Part shown: in pieces, positions 6,293 to 8,927 of the stretch
Layout of the letters: every line of letters begins with the position of its first letter
Position numbering within the stretch: position 1 is the first letter of the stretch
Source: Rubrobacter sp.
GTDB lineage: Bacteria; Actinomycetota; Rubrobacteria; Rubrobacterales; Rubrobacteraceae
DNA: 8,927 nucleotides
Direction of reading: 5' to 3'
NCBI GenBank assembly: GCA_013815575.1
Contig: JACDFX010000031.1
Span: 1-8,927, forward strand
Position numbers and translations under genes: made by a program
Notes under the pieces: generated by a model
Seen by the model: the letters and a program-made list of their open reading frames with translations, nothing else
What the model was told of the DNA's origin: nothing
Databases searched by the model: none

Positions 6293-6994
6293 TCACGCGG
6301 TCGTCTTGACGCCCCGCCGGACGAGCCACAACACCGCCGGGTAGCCGGTCAAGAACCCCAGGATCAACCCTACCTGCATGAGGAACAGGAAGGTCACGTC
6401 GGTGAGAGGGGGCATAAAGAGCAAGAAGTGCATGACCAGCATCCAGCCGCCCATGCCGACGTCGAAGGCGAGGACCGTCACCAGGGCTATCAGCAGGGCC
6501 ACCCCGAGCCCCTTGCCCCTGGAAAGGCCGCGGGTCGGCACAGTTGAGAAGAAGTACTCGAAGAGGAACAGGAGCACGGTGGCGATGATGGCGATGAACA
6601 GGATCATCACCCAGAGGGCCTGGCCGGCGATTGTCAGGCCCAAGAAGACGACCAGCGGCACGCCGAGGACGTGGCCTATGGCCGAGGCGGCGCCGCCGGG
6701 GGTCCCGCCGGTCGCGGCCGCAACGGGGAGGCTCTTCTCGGGAGCGGAGCCATGCTCCTTCTGCCATTTCTCGCTGCGCGGGCGGCCCCAGCGGTAGTAG
6801 GCCGGGAGCGCGAGCGGCCCGAAGTAGAGGGCGGTTATGGGCCACACCACGCTCATAACGCTCGTGCGTTGACGGTAACCGCGTCCGTAGACGTCGTAGA
6901 GGATCGCTGCCGCGCACAAGAGCGCGAGGCCCACGAAGACCCAGGAGACCGCCGTCAACCACCCGGGGATCATGTTGTCCATGTTCATATTCAT
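6293..6994 (-). CDS. DUF4396-type polytopic membrane protein with Met-rich N-terminus
   Basis: A 233-residue membrane protein matching my recollection of DUF4396. Predicted helices are at about 13-33, 46-66, 107-123, 125-148, 162-181 and 200-225. A short hydrophilic, basic loop at 67-92 precedes the conserved GGAASAIGHVLGVPLV segment, and the C-terminus GFLTGYPAVLWLVRRGVK is typical of the family. The N-terminus MNMNMDNM is Met-rich, as in some Cu(I)-binding peptides, which is suggestive in this context. The start is placed at ATG 6994, for which GGAG lies 10 bases upstream. A GTG at 7003 would put that site only one base away. No function is established for the family. It lies between the propeller gene and the Csp gene on the same strand, so a shared role in metal handling is inferred only from context. 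Confidence 0.75.
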   Translation of the reverse strand: MNMNMDNMIPGWLTAVSWVFVGLALLCAAAILYDVYGRGYRQRTSVMSVVWPITALYFGPLALPAYYRWGRPRSEKWQKEHGSAPEKSLPVAAATGGTPGGAASAIGHVLGVPLVVFLGLTIAGQALWVMILFIAIIATVLLFLFEYFFSTVPTRGLSRGKGLGVALLIALVTVLAFDVGMGGWMLVMHFLLFMPPLTDVTFLFLMQVGLILGFLTGYPAVLWLVRRGVKTTA

Positions 6995-7029
6995 ACTGCG
7001 CACGCTCCATTCTCGAAGTTTGTTCTTGT

Positions 7030-7077
7030 GGGGACATCCCCTGGATTAGCCTTGCATACCTCGGGGTCTACTCCCCG
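7030..7077. promoter_or_regulatory. Two GC-rich palindromes between the propeller and DUF4396 genes
   Basis: The 129-base gap between the propeller stop and the DUF4396 start holds GGGGA-CA-TCCCC (7030-7041) and CGGGG-6-CCCCG (7062-7077). They could be a terminator for the propeller gene, a processing hairpin, or operators for a promoter of the DUF4396-Csp part. No T-run and no clear -10/-35 pair was found, so the role is open. Confidence 0.35.
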
Positions 7078-7123
7078 CCCCCGACCCTTTATGGATCCGA
7101 GGCCATCCGCCGACCGTCCGCGC

Positions 7124-8053
7124 TCACCCGTTTCGGGCCTCCCAGCTCTCGCCGCCGTCCTCGCTACGGTACACGCGGACCTCCGTCCCATCGAGCACAC
7201 CAGCGTAGACGACCCGCCCGTCATTGGAAGCTACGGACACCGTCGAGACGCCCTCGGGCAGCCCAGCATCCATCGGTTGCCAGCTCTCGCCGCCGTCGGT
7301 GCTCCTGGCGACCCCGCCGTTCGCGGCGTAGAGGGTATCTGGATCTTCGAGGCTCTGGGAGACCCACATCGTCGTGCCGCCCGGAATGGACCCGAGCTCA
7401 CTCCAGTCCTTGCCGCCGTCCTCGCTCCGGAAAAAGCCGCCCTCCGTCCCGGCCACGTACAGGGTCTCGGAATCGCGGGGATCGACAAGGATCGGCCCCA
7501 TTGTGCCCACCTCGGCGTTCACGGGCTTCCAGCTCCCGCCGGCCTCGGTGCTGCGGTAGAGACCCGCGCCCATGATGGAGGCGTAGAGGGTGTCCGGGTT
7601 CTGCGGGTCCATGCCGAGGCCGTGAACGTCCGTAGCGGGCAGGCCCGAGTTGTCCTGGCTCCAGGTCTCGCCGCCGTCCTCCGAGCGGTAGAACCCAGGG
7701 TGGCCCCCAGCGTACATCCTCTGTGGGTCGGTCGGGTCGATGGCCCATCCCATCGGGTCCGCCCCTTCAAGGTCGGGCACCTGCTCCCACGTCTTTCCGC
7801 CGTCCTCGCTGATGGCCGCGCCCTCGTGCCCACCGACCATCACGCGGTCGGGGTTCTTCGAGTCGACCGCAATCGCATGGAGGTCGCCGCCCACGACCGG
7901 CCGCTCGCCCGCGCCGGTCCCGGACGACCGTTCGCCGGAGCCGACAGACAGGAAGACTGCGGCCGCCAGCACCGCGAAGGCGAACACCGCCACTGCGCCC
8001 CACAGCAGCAGCGACGCCTGCGTCTTGCTCGTCTTGTTCGTCACCTTGCTCAT
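7124..8053 (-). CDS. Membrane-anchored BNR/sortilin-like beta-propeller (F510_1955-type 'glycosylhydrolase')
   Basis: A 309-residue protein with a short basic N-terminus, one membrane anchor or uncleaved signal (about 14-36) and a small linker. The rest is a beta-propeller built on six Asp-box repeats: SEDGGKTW (82-89), SEDGGETW (124-131), STEAGGSW (168-175), SEDGGKDW (210-217), STDGGESW (251-258) and SEDGGESW (297-304). The repeat spacing is about 41-46 residues. It is expected outside the membrane. Proteins of this build are annotated as sortilin/Vps10-like or F510_1955 family glycosylhydrolases, but catalytic residues of sialidases are not apparent, so binding or scaffolding is as likely as hydrolysis. 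The ATG at 8053 overlaps the TGA of the upstream DUF2933 gene as ATGA, indicating translational coupling. AAGGAG precedes the start by 3 bases. The protein ends right after its sixth Asp box. Confidence 0.83.
   Translation of the reverse strand: MSKVTNKTSKTQASLLLWGAVAVFAFAVLAAAVFLSVGSGERSSGTGAGERPVVGGDLHAIAVDSKNPDRVMVGGHEGAAISEDGGKTWEQVPDLEGADPMGWAIDPTDPQRMYAGGHPGFYRSEDGGETWSQDNSGLPATDVHGLGMDPQNPDTLYASIMGAGLYRSTEAGGSWKPVNAEVGTMGPILVDPRDSETLYVAGTEGGFFRSEDGGKDWSELGSIPGGTTMWVSQSLEDPDTLYAANGGVARSTDGGESWQPMDAGLPEGVSTVSVASNDGRVVYAGVLDGTEVRVYRSEDGGESWEARNG
7142..7808 (-). repeat. Six degenerate Asp-box coding repeats within the propeller gene
   Basis: On the plus strand a motif like CTCGCCGCCGTCC recurs near 7146, 7284, 7411, 7535, 7668 and 7795 at roughly 122-138 base spacing. 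It encodes the Ser-x-Asp-Gly-Gly-x-x-Trp turn of each blade. The regular spacing is a protein-repeat effect, not a mobile or CRISPR repeat. Confidence 0.8.
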
Positions 8054-8367
8054 GATCTCCTTGCTCTACTTTCTCTGTGGGGTTGCTGTTCCTCGTTCCG
8101 CTCCAACGCCCCGATCTTCTCGTCCAGGGCGGCATGCTGCGCCTTTAGCAGCGTGAGCCTTCCCTCCGGTGTCGGAGCGTTCTCGCTTTCGTGCGGGGTG
8201 CCCTGCTCCCCATGCATGGATTTCATCATCAGCAGCATGGAGATCGGGCAGGCCGCAAGCAGCGCGTACGGAAGCACCTCCGACATCACGCCGGGAGCGA
8301 GTGCGTAGATCCCGAGCCCCGCCACCAGCACGCAAAGCGTTATCCAGCCTAGCCGGCTCCTCTTCAT
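8050..8367 (-). CDS. DUF2933-type small membrane protein with C-terminal coiled coil
   Basis: A 105-residue protein with a basic start (MKRSRLGW), two hydrophobic segments (about 7-27 and 30-48) and a segment AACPISMLLMMKSMH (38-52) resembling the Cys-Pro/Met-rich end of DUF2933 proteins. A charged linker leads to a likely coiled coil at 68-91 (GRLTLLKAQHAALDEKIGAL) and a polar tail. DUF2933 has no established function; genes of this family are often seen near copper and heavy-metal genes, which is context only. The ATG at 8367 has AGGAG 9 bases upstream and a good membrane-protein start. An in-frame ATG at 8412 would add 15 polar residues and has no better site. Its TGA overlaps the next ATG as ATGA, so it and the propeller protein are probably made together. 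Confidence 0.75.
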   Translation of the reverse strand: MKRSRLGWITLCVLVAGLGIYALAPGVMSEVLPYALLAACPISMLLMMKSMHGEQGTPHESENAPTPEGRLTLLKAQHAALDEKIGALERNEEQQPHRESRARRS

Positions 8368-8523
8368 CTTTTTGGTCTCCTTCCTCCAGGATGGTCCCAA
8401 GATGTCTGTCATCAGTCATGCCGACAGCCAGCCAAACACCATCACCCGGGAAGGGACAGTTCTAATAGCCACGCGCGGCAACAGAGATCGCCTGCGAGGG
8501 GCTAAGGATGGCTGTCTATCGAC
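8368..8523. other. Non-coding gap between the 100-aa gene and the DUF2933 gene
   Basis: In these 156 bases I see no supported gene. On the minus strand a weak -10-like TATTAG lies about 100 bases before the DUF2933 start. A short inverted repeat CTGTC (8406-8410) with GACAG (8423-8427) is present. A separate promoter for the DUF2933-propeller pair is possible but not shown. Confidence 0.3.
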
Positions 8524-8826
8524 TCAGCAAAACTGGGGAGGAGGTGGATCCGGCGAAAGGAAGAACCGCGCGGGGCGCGAACCTTCGTCGAGGCGAGTTC
8601 CTCGGAGCATCGCGAAGGCAAGGATTCCAACGGAAGATACAGCGAGCACGACGCCCAGCAGGCACAGCCCAGCGAAACCGGCAGAGCCCACAGAGGACTG
8701 CGTCGAGGTCTGCGCGGCATACGGGCACTCGTCCGAGTAGCACATCTTCATCGCCCCCAGGTAGGGGTATAGGGCCACGAAGAGGGTCACGAGTATCGCC
8801 AGTAAGATCAGATATGTGCGTCGCAT
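8524..8826 (-). CDS. Small two-helix membrane protein of unknown function
   Basis: I do not recognise a named family. The 100-residue protein has a first hydrophobic segment (about 5-24), a short loop with a Cys pair in MKMCYSDECPY (26-36), a second hydrophobic segment (about 49-74, with Cys55), then a polar tail ending in SPDPPPPQFC with a terminal Cys. By the positive-inside rule (MRR at the start, MLRGTR after helix two) both ends are cytosolic and the Cys/Met loop faces outside, suggesting metal or redox contact there. The start is ATG 8826; GTG 8832 is an alternative, and no strong ribosome site is visible for either. A TATACT at 8847-8842 lies about 16 bases upstream. It heads the minus-strand series that leads to the DUF2933 gene, after a 156-base gap. 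Confidence 0.6.
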   Translation of the reverse strand: MRRTYLILLAILVTLFVALYPYLGAMKMCYSDECPYAAQTSTQSSVGSAGFAGLCLLGVVLAVSSVGILAFAMLRGTRLDEGSRPARFFLSPDPPPPQFC

Positions 8827-8841
8827 ACTCACAGCGCCCGG

Positions 8842-8868
8842 AGTATACAGCCTCCCGGCGGGGGAGGC
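8842..8868 (-). promoter_or_regulatory. TATACT -10 element with an abutting inverted repeat, upstream of the 100-aa protein gene
   Basis: On the minus strand TATACT reads 8847 to 8842, giving a predicted start near 8835 and a very short leader to ATG 8826. Immediately upstream is GCCTCCC-5-GGGAGGC (8850-8868), a perfect 7-bp inverted repeat occupying the expected -10/-35 spacer. No -35 match is evident, as is common for activated or repressed metal-responsive promoters. G/C-tract inverted repeats in such positions recall CsoR-type operators, but the match is loose. Confidence 0.4.
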
Positions 8869-8927
8869 GGCCAACAACCTTGCTCGCCCCGCCGGAAGAC
8901 CACTCGTCGTATGCACCACGGGCGCGT

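Noticed and set aside
5654..6547. Plus-strand open frame opposite the Csp gene
   Set aside because: Its product is a low-complexity Arg/Ser/Gln-rich chain, while the minus-strand frame has 18 regularly spaced cysteines of a known family.
7142..7808. Regularly spaced repeats as a possible CRISPR or tandem array
   Set aside because: The repeats are degenerate, in frame, and encode Asp boxes of a propeller; there are no conserved palindromic repeats with uniform spacers.
6671..8308. Long plus-strand open frame across the propeller and DUF4396 genes
   Set aside because: It is antisense to genes with clear motifs; GC-rich codon bias on the opposite strand produces such shadows, and its product has no recognisable domain.
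8524..8526. Terminal TGA of the 100-aa gene as another selenocysteine codon (Cys-Sec)
   Set aside because: The read-through peptide looks random and no SECIS-like stem with the right spacing was seen; TGA is an ordinary stop here.
1..8927. tRNA, rRNA, insertion sequences, integrase or attachment sites
   Set aside because: No cloverleaf, transposase motif, terminal inverted repeats or rRNA-like segment was recognised by eye on either strand.

Overview
The window is GC-rich, densely coding DNA from a bacterium. The gene content and protein style suggest an actinomycete, most likely near Rubrobacter: an EgtB-like enzyme, a selenocysteine-containing SelD, a cytosolic Cys-rich copper-storage protein and several DUF membrane proteins. 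The lineage call is an inference from pattern recognition, not from a database match.

Layout. Positions 2-358 (+) hold the C-terminal end of a PhnE-type ABC permease, followed by a PhnD-like substrate-binding protein without a signal peptide (387-1220, +). Converging on it is senA (1263-2585, -), an EgtB-family non-heme iron enzyme. A 123-base divergent gap separates senA from senB (2709-3731, +), a GT-B glycosyltransferase, which overlaps selD (3710-4750, +). A structured convergent gap (4751-4898) follows. After it, six minus-strand genes run from right to left: a 100-aa membrane protein of unknown function (8826-8524), a DUF2933 protein (8367-8050), a membrane-anchored BNR/sortilin-like propeller (8053-7124), a DUF4396 membrane protein (6994-6293), a Csp-type four-helix copper-binding protein (6216-5803) and a TVP38/TMEM64 membrane protein (5609-4899).

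Main result 1. An EgtB homologue, a dedicated glycosyltransferase and SelD together make up the selenoneine pathway (SenA, SenB, SenC). SelD makes selenophosphate, SenB loads it onto a UDP-sugar to give a selenosugar, and SenA joins the selenosugar to hercynine on the way to selenoneine. EgtD, which makes hercynine, is not in the window.

Main result 2. SelD is itself a selenoprotein. An in-frame TGA at 3761-3763 sits exactly at the catalytic Cys/Sec position and is followed by a perfect 8-bp hairpin with a GGT loop, as expected for a bacterial SECIS. Ordinary gene calling would start this gene late, near 3797, and lose the catalytic segment. The organism should therefore carry selA, selB and selC elsewhere.

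Main result 3. The right half looks like an envelope and cytosolic metal-handling (probably copper) locus. Only the Csp protein has a well-defined biochemical role; the other five genes are poorly characterised or unknown.
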